A stretch of 64,000 bases of DNA from Flavobacterium piscisymbiosum (GCF_020905295.1 NZ_JAJJMM010000001.1:4340001-4404000); one strand, 5' to 3'. Shown: positions 16,356 through 25,428, numbered from the stretch's first letter. Notes: generated by a model from the sequence alone, not told the origin. Numbers and translations: made by a program.

Positions 16356-17489
16356 ATGAATTATGCAACAGACAATCATATCGGGAACAGCGAGACTGCC
16401 CGAGCGAAAAAGACAAAAACAGCTTCACGTACAGCTCGCAGGGTTTATGGGTTGGATGCAGAGACCCAAAGACGCAGGCGAGGTGCAGAAAGACAAACCA
16501 AGGTCAGTTCCTGCGGGGATGCTACCGATGGTTTTCTAAAGGTTTCATTTCTGCCCATATTACAGAAGAATAAAACGGTACAGGCTTGTCAGGATGTTTC
16601 CAAAATGGAAAATGATTTTTATAGCTCTCTTGACAGTCTAGCTGAGTATTACCATATTGTGCCGATGGCGACCTGTCATTTTGAATATCCCTATAATATG
16701 GCATTGGCTGTATGGGATTTGGATGAGAAACTGAAAAAAAGTGTGGGGAACTTTTCCGAACTGCGGTTATTGCAGGATAGCCACATAACGTATCTGCTAA
16801 GCGAGGAAAAATTCAATACAGGCACAACGTTGTATTATATCCCCATAGAACCGATTTATCAAATGCTCAGAGAACCGAAGCACAAAAAGAATGCTCACCT
16901 GCTTTTATCGGTCTGCTCGTATCTGTATCATAGTGCCGATGTACCGTATTTCAGACAGCAGGGCAGTTATCTCTACTGGCTTTATGAGATGCACAGGGAA
17001 TGGACAGAAGAGGAGCAGGACAGGGAAGAAAACGAGAGGTATATTCGGGAGTTTGACAAGGCGGAATTTATCGGGGACTATATGGGAAAGAAAATTTTCA
17101 GCCCCATGAACCTGAACTTTTTTGAAAAACGGCTTAACAGTTTTAAAAGCCATGATGCCTTTGATAAGCAGTGTTTGGATATAGGCAAAAAAGCTTTTGC
17201 CATATACACCGATTATCCCAACGAGGGTATTTTTCGAAATGCTCCCATGAATGACAGGGAGGAAGACGAAGAAACGGAAAGTGAGAGCATCGGAATGGAA
17301 AAGTACATTTCCTTTATTTCCGATACCAAAGGATGGCTGTATGAAAGCATTGAAGAAGGTATCAACAATGAATTTAACGAGTACGGGGCAATGGACGAAC
17401 CGACCATTATAAAATGCTTTGACGGAAGGGAACTGACAGAGAACAGCCTTGATTTTGAAAGCCGATTGTTTGCCCCAATGTTGCAATAA
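16356..17489 (+). CDS. PRTRC F-like protein, altered 3' end
   Basis: 377-residue protein, likely the large uncharacterised gene that follows PRTRC C in Bacteroidota elements (PRTRC F position). Residues 1-60 are Arg/Lys-rich and low in complexity. The body contains HFEYPYNMALAVWDLD, TLYYIPIEPIYQMLRE, LLLSVCSYLYHSADVPYFRQ and FFEKRLNSFKSHDAFD, and looks folded. Near the end SLDFESRLFA is followed by only PMLQ and a stop; relatives as I recall them continue for about ten more residues. The last bases belong to a junction with the HAD gene on the other strand. Confidence 0.5.
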   Translation: MNYATDNHIGNSETARAKKTKTASRTARRVYGLDAETQRRRRGAERQTKVSSCGDATDGFLKVSFLPILQKNKTVQACQDVSKMENDFYSSLDSLAEYYHIVPMATCHFEYPYNMALAVWDLDEKLKKSVGNFSELRLLQDSHITYLLSEEKFNTGTTLYYIPIEPIYQMLREPKHKKNAHLLLSVCSYLYHSADVPYFRQQGSYLYWLYEMHREWTEEEQDREENERYIREFDKAEFIGDYMGKKIFSPMNLNFFEKRLNSFKSHDAFDKQCLDIGKKAFAIYTDYPNEGIFRNAPMNDREEDEETESESIGMEKYISFISDTKGWLYESIEEGINNEFNEYGAMDEPTIIKCFDGRELTENSLDFESRLFAPMLQ

Positions 17490-18498
17490 TAAAAGTAAAT
17501 GCGGTCAGGGAAAGATTTCTTATTCTCAGTCCAATATCATTGAAGTGCTGTTGCACTTTTACAATATCACTCCAAATAGAAATAACATTTGGAATTAAAT
17601 CTCTATCCGTTTTTTTGTAAAATGATGTAAACGAAAAATGATTCAACAGTTCACTAAAAGAATTTTCCAAAATAACATCAGCTTTAATTTCGTCATTAGC
17701 ATGTCTTTGCTGGAATTCAGCTTCCCTGATAACATCTTCTTGCGACCAATGGGTAACTTCTTTTAGAAGCTGATATTTATCGTTACTTATTTTACTGCCG
17801 TATTTTGCGTAGACGCTTGTGATTTTAGCATCGTTTGCCATTCTAATATCGCGGTCTATTTTATCGCCAATGTAGATAGCATTCTCTTTTGAAACTTGAA
17901 AATCTCGCAATATAATACCAAGAATTTCACTGTCTGGTTTTTTAATTGTCTTTGACAAATATCTGATTTCCGTCTTTACGGGCTCCCAATGTTCATCATT
18001 GTAGATCTTTTCAACACTTTGTGGCACGCCAGTATCTAATGGTGTGTATATACAGTCAAAAATACCGTCAAGCTCTAAGTGTTTGAGCCTATATTTTGTA
18101 AAAAAAGCATTTGATTCTGTGAATCCTATGATAAGGACTCCCTGAGATTTCAACTGTAATAGTGTTTTTAAAACACCATCATACATTTTTAAATTTGACT
18201 TTTTGTTGCTGTTATATTTGTGAAGTATACTTTTTCCAACTAAAGGTTTCTTAGTGATTTTCTCTTTTTGTTCGGCACTCAACATTTCAAGTTCACCAAA
18301 AGCAAAAGAGACTTCTGTAGTATTATATTTTTGGTGTAATTTTTTAAAATCCAGTTTCAACCTGGTTTCATCAATTCCAGAAAAATCTGCAATTTCATTT
18401 AAATAAGGACCGAAAGAACTATGCCACATACTGAGCCAATCCCAAATTGTATCATCTAAATCTGTTACAACACAATTTTTAATAGTATGTCTGCTCAT
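17407..18498 (-). CDS. HAD phosphatase with C-terminal membrane segment, 3' truncated
   Basis: 363-residue frame. Residues 8-235 are a HAD-superfamily hydrolase: VTDLDDTIWDW supplies the nucleophile D13 and D15, GFTES motif II, and YIGDKIDRDI the acidic motif IV. A linker leads to IVKVQQHFNDIGLRIRNLSLTAFTFIIATLG, the start of a membrane domain. After about residue 336 the frame crosses into antisense PRTRC F DNA (17407-17489) and ends in an artificial tail. A second membrane helix was therefore probably lost. The arrangement of enzyme plus short membrane pair recalls some phage-defence effectors, but that is inference. Confidence 0.7.
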   Translation of the reverse strand: MSRHTIKNCVVTDLDDTIWDWLSMWHSSFGPYLNEIADFSGIDETRLKLDFKKLHQKYNTTEVSFAFGELEMLSAEQKEKITKKPLVGKSILHKYNSNKKSNLKMYDGVLKTLLQLKSQGVLIIGFTESNAFFTKYRLKHLELDGIFDCIYTPLDTGVPQSVEKIYNDEHWEPVKTEIRYLSKTIKKPDSEILGIILRDFQVSKENAIYIGDKIDRDIRMANDAKITSVYAKYGSKISNDKYQLLKEVTHWSQEDVIREAEFQQRHANDEIKADVILENSFSELLNHFSFTSFYKKTDRDLIPNVISIWSDIVKVQQHFNDIGLRIRNLSLTAFTFIIATLGQTIGFQNQGCSLSVPFRQSIL

Positions 18499-18727
18499 AG
18501 CTCTTTTATTATAGAACTAAATTAATATTTTTTATTTAGTAAACACTTTAATTAATATGATTTTTGCAGAATCTCATCTACCTACAATTTCCAACCTTAC
18601 CTGCTGTCTATATATTCTCTAATAATATAACCGTGCAAAATATCCAAGCCGGTAAAAGACTTCCTTGGAAGGACAAGTAATGCTGATAAATAAGTTCTAA
18701 TCATTTCTACAATTAAATTACATTTTT

Positions 18728-18919
18728 ATGAATTTTAAAAGTGTAATTATGGAGAAGGATATTGATTACAGTAACTCAAAGTTGACCCCAGAAAAAGCTT
18801 TGCAAATGCTTCGATCTGAGGGGCTAGATGTCACAATTGAACAGGCAGAGGAAATCTTGTATTTCTTGAGAATAATTGCTAATATCGCTGTGTTAAAACA
18901 TTTAAGCAAAAGAAAATGA
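18728..18919 (+). CDS. Small recombinase-associated protein
   Basis: 63-residue (or 56, from the ATG at 18749) helical protein with TPEKALQMLRSEGLDVTIEQAEEIL. Small proteins of this type precede serine recombinases on Bacteroidota elements and are sometimes misannotated as PTS components. The stop overlaps the recombinase start (ATGA at 18916-18919), so translation is probably coupled. A helix-turn-helix or directionality-factor role is possible but not shown by the sequence. Confidence 0.7.
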   Translation: MNFKSVIMEKDIDYSNSKLTPEKALQMLRSEGLDVTIEQAEEILYFLRIIANIAVLKHLSKRK

Positions 18920-20466
18920 GTAAGATAGCAGACTTATATATTAGAGTGAGTACCGACGAGCAGGCAGAAAAAGGCTTCTCCCAACGGAATCAGGAGGAAA
19001 TGCTAAGAAAATATTGCAGTATAAACCAAATACAGATACGTAATGTAGTTTATGAAGATCATTCAGCAAAAACTTTTAACAGGCCTCAATGGAAAAAATT
19101 TCTTGATGATGTAAAAAAAAATAAAAACAAAATTAATTTGGTTCTTTTTATGAAGTGGGACAGGTTCAGCCGTAATGCGGGTGATGCTTACCAAATGATA
19201 AATGTTTTAAGAAAATTGGGTATAGAGCCGCAGGCGATAGAACAGCCACTTGATCTGAGTGTTCCGGAAAACAAAATGATGCTAGCATTTTACCTGGCCG
19301 CACCCGAGGTTGAAAACGACCGAAGGGCATTGAATACTTTTCAGGGGCTTAGAAGGGGAAAGAAGGAGGGAAGGCATATGGGTATGGCCCCTTATGGTTA
19401 TGCTAATAAAGTTACAGAAGATGGAAAAAAATATATTGCCATTGTGCCTGAGAAAGCCATAAAAGTTATATGGGTGTTTGAACAGATTGCGAAAAATATT
19501 TTTAGTACTGAATCTATTTACCAAATGGCCAAAGAGAAAGGCTTTGGGATCTCTAAGAACAACTTGTGGCTTATTATAAGAAACCCTCTTTATTGCGGAA
19601 AGATCGTTGTACCTCAGTACAGAGATGAAGAGGCGAGATTAGTCAATGGCCAGCATGATGCAATTATTAGCGAAGGATTGTTTTACCAAGTACAGGATAT
19701 CCTTGATAGTAAATCACGGACATATCGACCGAAAATTAAAACAATAGAAAATTTTCCCCTTAGAGGTTTTTTTATGTGTCCTAAATGCGGACAGAAGTTA
19801 ACAGGAAGCAAATGCAAAGGAAGAAATAAGTATTACTACTATTACCATTGTGATAAAGTTTGTAAATGGAGAATAAACTCTGAGATAGCAAATAAAACAT
19901 TTAAAGTGCATTTAAATAAATTTAAACCTTTACCCGAAGTGAAGAAACTATATTCAGCAGTTCTGCTTGAAGGCTACAGGGAGCATACTGGATTAATCAT
20001 TAATGAAAAAAAGAAATCTCTTGAACAAATTGCAGTTTATGAAAAGAAACTGACCGTTGCCAGAAATTTATTAGTCACCGAGAAAATCGACGCTGAAGAC
20101 TATCATCTTATGAAAAATGAATACAATGCTGTTATTAGCAAGTTAGAGAAAGAGCTTGGAAATGTAGATGACGATAGAGAGAATATAGAGTATCTAACAA
20201 GCACGGGACTGGAAAACCTTTTAAAGCTAGGCGAGGCCTTTGATGGCGGGACTTTAGCTGATTCCAGGGAGATAATTGGTTTAATTTTCCCTGAAAATTT
20301 TACATTTTCAGAAAACAAAATCCGCACCGCCCGAGTGAACGAAATCATCAACTGTATTTATCTGGTAAACAATAGGTTACGGGCAAAAAAAAACGGGACA
20401 AAAGATGATATTTTTCTTTTGTCCCGAGTAGTGACCTCGACTGGATTCAAACCAGTAACCTCTTGA
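18916..20466 (+). CDS. Large serine recombinase, tRNA-Arg integrated
   Basis: 516-residue site-specific recombinase. The N-terminal resolvase domain (1-150) has YIRVSTDEQ with the catalytic serine at about residue 11 and MKWDRFSRN; a recombinase domain follows (MAPYGYANKV), then a zinc ribbon (CPKC at about 291-294 and the later cysteines) and a coiled-coil region (about 360-430). The last 12 codons are the complement of the 3' half of tRNA-Arg, and the preceding codons contain the tRNA terminator hairpin. The protein tail TSTGFKPVTS is thus dictated by the attachment site. It probably mobilised the DNA to its left. Confidence 0.93.
   Translation: MSKIADLYIRVSTDEQAEKGFSQRNQEEMLRKYCSINQIQIRNVVYEDHSAKTFNRPQWKKFLDDVKKNKNKINLVLFMKWDRFSRNAGDAYQMINVLRKLGIEPQAIEQPLDLSVPENKMMLAFYLAAPEVENDRRALNTFQGLRRGKKEGRHMGMAPYGYANKVTEDGKKYIAIVPEKAIKVIWVFEQIAKNIFSTESIYQMAKEKGFGISKNNLWLIIRNPLYCGKIVVPQYRDEEARLVNGQHDAIISEGLFYQVQDILDSKSRTYRPKIKTIENFPLRGFFMCPKCGQKLTGSKCKGRNKYYYYYHCDKVCKWRINSEIANKTFKVHLNKFKPLPEVKKLYSAVLLEGYREHTGLIINEKKKSLEQIAVYEKKLTVARNLLVTEKIDAEDYHLMKNEYNAVISKLEKELGNVDDDRENIEYLTSTGLENLLKLGEAFDGGTLADSREIIGLIFPENFTFSENKIRTARVNEIINCIYLVNNRLRAKKNGTKDDIFLLSRVVTSTGFKPVTS
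20385..20426 (-). terminator. tRNA-Arg terminator inside the recombinase gene
   Basis: Perfect 11-bp stem CGGGACAAAAG (20394-20404) and CTTTTGTCCCG (20416-20426). On the minus strand it is followed by a run of nine T (A-run at 20385-20393). It lies just past the tRNA 3' end and is entirely within the coding sequence of the opposite-strand recombinase. Confidence 0.85.
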
Positions 20467-20505
20467 GCCGTAATCAAGTGCGCTATTCAGTTGCGCCACG
20501 AGGCC
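20432..20505 (-). tRNA. tRNA-Arg (anticodon ACG)
   Basis: 74-nt cloverleaf on the minus strand. The acceptor GGCCTCG (20505-20499) pairs with CGAGGTC (20439-20433) with one G-U; discriminator A at 20432; no encoded CCA. The D-stem is GCGC/GCGC, the anticodon stem CTTGA/TCAAG encloses loop TTACGGC (anticodon ACG), and the T-stem ACTGG/CCAGT has loop TTTGAAT. The 3' 35 bases overlap the recombinase coding sequence, so this gene is the attachment site of the element on its left. Confidence 0.95.
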
Positions 20506-20563
20506 TTTTTTTGTTATCAATTAGCTAATTTTTCGTAGCTTTGTTGATTGCTTATTGCGGGTG

Positions 20564-20593
20564 CAAAGATAGACATAAATGCGAGATATGCAA
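20564..20593 (-). promoter_or_regulatory. Promoter of tRNA-Arg
   Basis: On the minus strand TTG (20593-20591), 19 bases, then TATCTTTG (20571-20564): an exact Bacteroidota TTG-N19-TAnnTTTG promoter. It points to the tRNA 5' end about 60 bases downstream. Confidence 0.8.
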
Positions 20594-20621
20594 GCATAAA
20601 ATAACATAAAAATTAAAAAAA

Positions 20622-21134
20622 ATGAAGATTGAAAATTATGTACGTGATATTCAGGGATTTCCAAAAGAAGGAATTTTGTTTAAAGATATCACTCCACTAT
20701 TAAATGATCCAATTGCGACAAAAGAATGCCTTAATGTTTTAATAGAATCTTTAAACGGACAAAAAATAGATAAAGTAGTAGGAGCAGAGAGTAGAGGTTT
20801 TTTCTTTGGAATATTATTGGCGCAGGAACTAAATGCAGGTTTTGTTCCCGTTAGAAAGCCTAAAAAGTTACCGTATGAAACCATTTCGGCAACTTATGAA
20901 CTGGAATATGGTACCGATAGCTTAGAGATGCATACAGATGCAATAAAAAAGGGAGACAAGGTTTTGATACATGATGATGTTTTAGCGACAGGAGGGACCG
21001 CAAAAGCAGTTTGTGAGTTGGTCGAGAAGTTAGGAGGGGAAATTGTACAATGTAATTTCCTTATGGAGTTAACTTTTTTAAACGGAAGAGAAAAAATTAA
21101 AGACCATCCTATTTTTGCTGCAATTACGTATTAA
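20622..21134 (+). CDS. apt: Adenine phosphoribosyltransferase
   Basis: Purine salvage enzyme making AMP from adenine and PRPP in the cytoplasm. 170 residues, the usual length. The start region YVRDIQGFPKEGILFKDITP is diagnostic; GAESRGFFFGILLA and the PRPP-binding loop VLIHDDVLATGGTAKAV (about residues 113-129) are intact. It starts 28 bases past the opposite tRNA promoter region and marks the beginning of the A+T-rich core zone. A bidirectional terminator separates it from convergent pheT. Confidence 0.97.
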   Translation: MKIENYVRDIQGFPKEGILFKDITPLLNDPIATKECLNVLIESLNGQKIDKVVGAESRGFFFGILLAQELNAGFVPVRKPKKLPYETISATYELEYGTDSLEMHTDAIKKGDKVLIHDDVLATGGTAKAVCELVEKLGGEIVQCNFLMELTFLNGREKIKDHPIFAAITY

Positions 21135-21154
21135 GGATAAATCCAACAATAAAA

Positions 21155-21193
21155 AAAATCCCAATTCTAAAATTTTTTAGAATTGGGATTTTA
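21155..21193. terminator. Bidirectional terminator between apt and pheT
   Basis: Long A+T-flanked stem centred on ATCCCAATTCTAAAA (21158-21172) and its complement ending at 21189, with A-run on the left and T-run on the right. It serves the two convergent genes. Confidence 0.8.
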
Positions 21194-21211
21194 TATTTTA
21201 CTCGAAGTATT

Positions 21212-23632
21212 TTATCTTAAACTAGCTCCAAGCTCCGTTTCAAAAGTATGTTGTAATTTCGACATAATTTTATCAATTTGAGCGTCTGTAAGCGTTTTTG
21301 TATTATCCTGAATGGTGAAACTCAAAGCATACGATTTTTTGCCTTCAGGAAGCTTACTTCCTTCGTAAACATCAAATAAGTTAACATCTTTCAAAAGTGA
21401 CTTTTCTGTTTGCTTAGCAAGGTTGAAAATGCTTTCGTAAGTGGTGCTCTTATCAATCAATAAAGCTAAATCTCTACGAACTTCAGGATATTTAGGAATT
21501 TCAGAATACTTGATTTTTCCAGTGATGATTTTAAGTACCAAATCCCAGTTAAAATCAGCAAAATAAACATCTTGTTTGATTCCGAAATGCTTTAAAATAG
21601 ATTTTTTAACCACTCCCATTTCTACCAATGTGTCATTGTTATAGCAAATAGCAGTTCCTTCAGAGAAAATATCAGATTGTACCGGAGCGTTAGAAATTTT
21701 ATCAATTCCTAAACGAGCCAAAATTCCTTTTACGTATCCTTTTAATAAAAAGAAATCAGTAGTTTTTTGCGGATTAGTCCAGCTTTCTTTGTTTCTGTTT
21801 CCTGAGATCAGTAAAGTCAAATGTTTGTGCTCTTCGTATCCGTTAAGGTATTTATGATATGATTTTCCGAATTCAAATAATTTTAAATCAGCATTTTTTC
21901 TGTTAATGTTATACGAAATCGCTTCTAAACCAGAGAACAATAAAGATTGACGCATAGTAGACAAATCACTACTTAACGGATTCAGCATTGTAACGTTATG
22001 TTCTTCTTTTAAAGCAGTTGATAATTTAGCATAAGCAGCTGTTGTCAAAGAGTTGGCCATCATTTCATGAAATCCCTGAGAATTCAATTGCGATGCTATT
22101 ACATTTTGCACTTTGTAATCTTCTGTTCTTGGCGAATTAGATACCGTTGCATTGAATTTTTTCGAGAAATTGATATTGTTATATCCGTAAACTCTCAAAA
22201 TCTCTTCGATTACATCTATTTCACGTTGCACGTCTACGCGATATGCAGGAATTGTCAGCCCTAAACCAGAATCAGAAACGCTATTTACTTTTATGTCTAA
22301 AGAAACCAGGATTTTTTTGATGGTATCTTTTGGAATTTCTTGTCCGATAATTTTAGAAACATGACTAAAGTTCAGTAAAACAGAGAAATCTTCTATTTTT
22401 TTAGGATAAACCTCTACAACATCAGATGTTATTTTTCCGCCTGCAACTTCCAGGATTAAAAGCGCTGCACGTTTCAATGCATATTCTGTAATCGTTGGGT
22501 CAATTCCTCTTTCAAATCTAAAAGAAGCATCCGTATTCAATTGATGTCTTTTTGCCGTTTTACGAACACTTACAGCATCAAAATAAGCACTTTCTAAGAA
22601 TATAGTTGTTGTACCATCAGATACTCCTGATTTTTTTCCTCCAAAAACTCCCGCAATACAAAGCGGACCTTTTTCGTCGCAAATCATTAAATCTTCTTTG
22701 TGTAATGTTCTTTCAACATCGTCTAAAGTCACAAATTTGGTTCCTTCAGGAAGAGTTTTAACAATGATCTTTCCATTGATTTTAGCAGCATCAAAAGCAT
22801 GTAAAGGTTGTCCTAATTCATGTAAAACATAATTGGTAACATCTACAATATTGTTTTTTGGAGTTAATCCAATAGCTTTCAAACGATCTTGTAACCATGC
22901 TGGAGATTCCTGAACAGAAATTCCTGAAATAGTGACACCGCAATATCTTGGAGCCAAAAGAGGTTCTTCTACGTTCACATCAATTTTTAAAGTACGCATG
23001 TCTACTCTAAAATTACTCACAGATGGCGTGATCAATTCTACGTTTACACCACGTTGGAGCATTCCTGCTCTTAAATCACGTGCAGTTCCCAGATGGCTCA
23101 TGGCGTCAGCACGATTTGGAGTTAAGCCAATTTCGAATACTTCGTCATTTACAACCTGAAAAACGTCTGCAGCCGGTCTTCCCGGAACTAATTTTTCATC
23201 CAGAACCATGATTCCGTCGTGGCTTGTACCTAAACCTAATTCATCTTCGGCACAAATCATTCCGTGACTTTCCTGTCCGCGAATTTTTCCTTTTTTGATA
23301 GTGAATTCAGCACCGTCTTTATCATATAAAACTGTACCTATAGTTGCTACAGGAACTTTTTGTCCTGCTGCAACATTCGCTGCACCACAAACAATTTGTA
23401 TAGGAGCTTCTAAACCAATATTTACAGTTGTAATATTTAATCTATCGGCATCCGGATGCTTTTCGCAAGTAAGTACGTGTCCTACAACTACTCCTTCTAA
23501 ACCGCCTTTAACTGATTGGTATTTTTCGACAACTTCTACTTCAAGACCTAAATCTGTAAGTAATTCTGAAGTTTGTTCTGATGTCCAGTCTGTTTTAATA
23601 AATTGTTTTAACCAGTTGTAAGATATTTTCAT
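21212..23632 (-). CDS. pheT: Phenylalanine--tRNA ligase beta subunit
   Basis: Beta chain of the heterotetrameric PheRS that charges tRNA-Phe. At 806 residues it is full length. Domains in order: an N-terminal segment, an EMAP/OB-type tRNA-binding domain (about 40-150, VVVGHVLTCEKHPDADRLN), the B3/B4 editing region (about 210-370, FERGIDPT follows), the B5 domain (about 405-480), the catalytic-like core (YNINRKNADLKLFEFGKSYH) and a C-terminal anticodon-binding FDX-ACB domain (YPEVRRDLALLID, 712-806). pheS is not in the window, which is common in Bacteroidota. Confidence 0.97.
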   Translation of the reverse strand: MKISYNWLKQFIKTDWTSEQTSELLTDLGLEVEVVEKYQSVKGGLEGVVVGHVLTCEKHPDADRLNITTVNIGLEAPIQIVCGAANVAAGQKVPVATIGTVLYDKDGAEFTIKKGKIRGQESHGMICAEDELGLGTSHDGIMVLDEKLVPGRPAADVFQVVNDEVFEIGLTPNRADAMSHLGTARDLRAGMLQRGVNVELITPSVSNFRVDMRTLKIDVNVEEPLLAPRYCGVTISGISVQESPAWLQDRLKAIGLTPKNNIVDVTNYVLHELGQPLHAFDAAKINGKIIVKTLPEGTKFVTLDDVERTLHKEDLMICDEKGPLCIAGVFGGKKSGVSDGTTTIFLESAYFDAVSVRKTAKRHQLNTDASFRFERGIDPTITEYALKRAALLILEVAGGKITSDVVEVYPKKIEDFSVLLNFSHVSKIIGQEIPKDTIKKILVSLDIKVNSVSDSGLGLTIPAYRVDVQREIDVIEEILRVYGYNNINFSKKFNATVSNSPRTEDYKVQNVIASQLNSQGFHEMMANSLTTAAYAKLSTALKEEHNVTMLNPLSSDLSTMRQSLLFSGLEAISYNINRKNADLKLFEFGKSYHKYLNGYEEHKHLTLLISGNRNKESWTNPQKTTDFFLLKGYVKGILARLGIDKISNAPVQSDIFSEGTAICYNNDTLVEMGVVKKSILKHFGIKQDVYFADFNWDLVLKIITGKIKYSEIPKYPEVRRDLALLIDKSTTYESIFNLAKQTEKSLLKDVNLFDVYEGSKLPEGKKSYALSFTIQDNTKTLTDAQIDKIMSKLQHTFETELGASLR

Positions 23633-23661
23633 GTTAACTTTTTTATTCTTGTATAAGGTTA

Positions 23662-23669
23662 CAAATATA
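23662..23669 (-). promoter_or_regulatory. -7 box of pheT promoter
   Basis: CAAATATA on the plus strand reads TATATTTG on the coding strand, an exact TAnnTTTG match, 30 bases upstream of the pheT start. A TTG lies 24 bases further upstream, slightly longer spacing than usual. Confidence 0.55.
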
Positions 23670-23906
23670 AGGATTGCGTGTGGTAGTAAGAAACAATTTA
23701 TTTGGTTTTTTCGAGCTGTTTTTATTTTATGTAAAACCCATTGTTATTGAGTAGTTTATAATTTTAAAGCCAATATTTTATTAATTAATTACTAAAAGAT
23801 AGTTATAAAAACGAATGTGTAATTTTTGTGCTATTAGATGAATGAAAAGTGCTATTCTCTTTCATTTTATGAAAGTAAATTTGGAATGAATCAAAAAAAA
23901 CAAATT

Positions 23907-25412
23907 ATGAACACAGCCACACAAAAACCTGAATTTAAGGTAAAATATGATAATTATATCAACGGAAAATTTACAGCTCCGGTAAAAGGAGAATATTTTG
24001 ACGTTCTTTCTCCAATTGATGGAAAAGTATTTACAAAAGCAGCACATTCAGGAAAAGAAGATTTAGAGCTAGCAGTTGATGCAGCTTCTGAAGCGTTTAA
24101 AACATGGGGAAAAACCTCTGTTACGGAAAGAAGTATTCTACTTAATAAAATTGCGCAAAAGATAGAAGACAATCTGGAATATATCGCAACAGTTGAAACC
24201 ATCGATAACGGAAAACCAATTCGTGAAACACTTGCAGCAGATATTCCGTTGGCAATTGACCATTTTAGATATTTTGCAGGCGTAATTCGTGCCGAAGAAA
24301 GCTCGATTGCAGAATTGGATTCACAAACAGTTTCGATTGCTTTAAGCGAACCATTAGGGGTTGTTGCACAGATTATTCCGTGGAATTTTCCAATTCTAAT
24401 GGCAGTATGGAAAATCGCTCCGGCATTAGCTGCAGGAAACACAATTGTTTTGAAACCAGCAGAAAGTACGCCGATTTCTATTTTAGTTTTGATGGAATTA
24501 ATAGGCGATATTTTGCCTCCGGGAGTTTTAAATATTGTAAACGGTTTTGGTGCAGAACTTGGACGCCCATTGGTTACCAATAAAAAAGTAGCTAAAGCAG
24601 CATTTACGGGATCAACCACTACAGGACGTTTAGTGATGCAATATGCTACAGAAAATATTATTCCGGTAACATTAGAGCTTGGAGGAAAATCTCCCAATAT
24701 CTTCTTTCCATCCGTAGCAGATCACGATGATGATTTCTTCGATAAAGCGATCGAAGGTGCTGTATTATTCGCTTTAAACCAAGGCGAGATTTGTACTTGT
24801 CCGTCAAGATTACTGATTCATGAAGATATTTATGACAAGTTTATCGCCAGAGTAATCGAAAGAACTGAGGCTATTATTGCCGGAAATCCGCTCGATAAGT
24901 CGACTATGATTGGTGCTCAGACCTCATTGGTTCAGAAAGAAAAAATCATGTCTTATATAAAATTAGGTAAAGAAGAAGGAGCGGAGCTTTTGACAGGAGG
25001 AGATGAAAACCACTTAGGAGGAGATCTTGAAGGCGGTTATTATATCAAGCCAACTTTGTTTAAAGGACATAACAAAATGAGAATTTTTCAGGAAGAAATT
25101 TTTGGACCTGTTCTTGCCGTTACCACTTTTAAAACTACCGAAGAAGCTATAGAAATCGCGAATGACACGATGTATGGTTTAGGTGCCGGAGTCTGGACGC
25201 GTGATGCGCACGAAATTTATCAGGTGCCAAGAGCAATTCAGTCAGGTCGTGTCTGGATCAATCAATACCATTCTTATCCGGCCGGAGCGCCTTTTGGAGG
25301 TTATAAACAATCCGGAATTGGTCGCGAAAACCATAAAATGATGTTGGGACAATATCGTCAGACTAAAAACATGCTGATTTCTTATGATAAAAAGAAATTA
25401 GGTTTCTTTTAA
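23907..25412 (+). CDS. Aldehyde dehydrogenase, AldB/ExaC type
   Basis: NAD(P)-dependent oxidation of an aldehyde, probably acetaldehyde, to the acid. The ATG at 23907 ([10 protein letters not shown]) is preferred to two earlier in-frame ATGs because family members begin near here, giving 501 residues. Visible: [21 protein letters not shown] (cofactor entry), FTGSTTTGR (nucleotide loop), [12 protein letters not shown] with the catalytic glutamate, and GEICTCPSR with the nucleophilic cysteine, a form specific to the AldB/ExaC group. It stands 59 bases before the alcohol dehydrogenase and is likely co-transcribed; the AraC gene nearby may control both. Confidence 0.93.
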   Translation: MNTATQKPEFKVKYDNYINGKFTAPVKGEYFDVLSPIDGKVFTKAAHSGKEDLELAVDAASEAFKTWGKTSVTERSILLNKIAQKIEDNLEYIATVETIDNGKPIRETLAADIPLAIDHFRYFAGVIRAEESSIAELDSQTVSIALSEPLGVVAQIIPWNFPILMAVWKIAPALAAGNTIVLKPAESTPISILVLMELIGDILPPGVLNIVNGFGAELGRPLVTNKKVAKAAFTGSTTTGRLVMQYATENIIPVTLELGGKSPNIFFPSVADHDDDFFDKAIEGAVLFALNQGEICTCPSRLLIHEDIYDKFIARVIERTEAIIAGNPLDKSTMIGAQTSLVQKEKIMSYIKLGKEEGAELLTGGDENHLGGDLEGGYYIKPTLFKGHNKMRIFQEEIFGPVLAVTTFKTTEEAIEIANDTMYGLGAGVWTRDAHEIYQVPRAIQSGRVWINQYHSYPAGAPFGGYKQSGIGRENHKMMLGQYRQTKNMLISYDKKKLGFF

Positions 25413-25428
25413 ATTGTATAAACCAAAG

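Noticed and set aside
1..20430. Second copy of the tRNA-Arg 3' end marking the left end of the element
   Set aside because: I looked for the T-arm and acceptor sequence by eye and did not find a convincing copy; the left boundary is probably outside the window or diverged.
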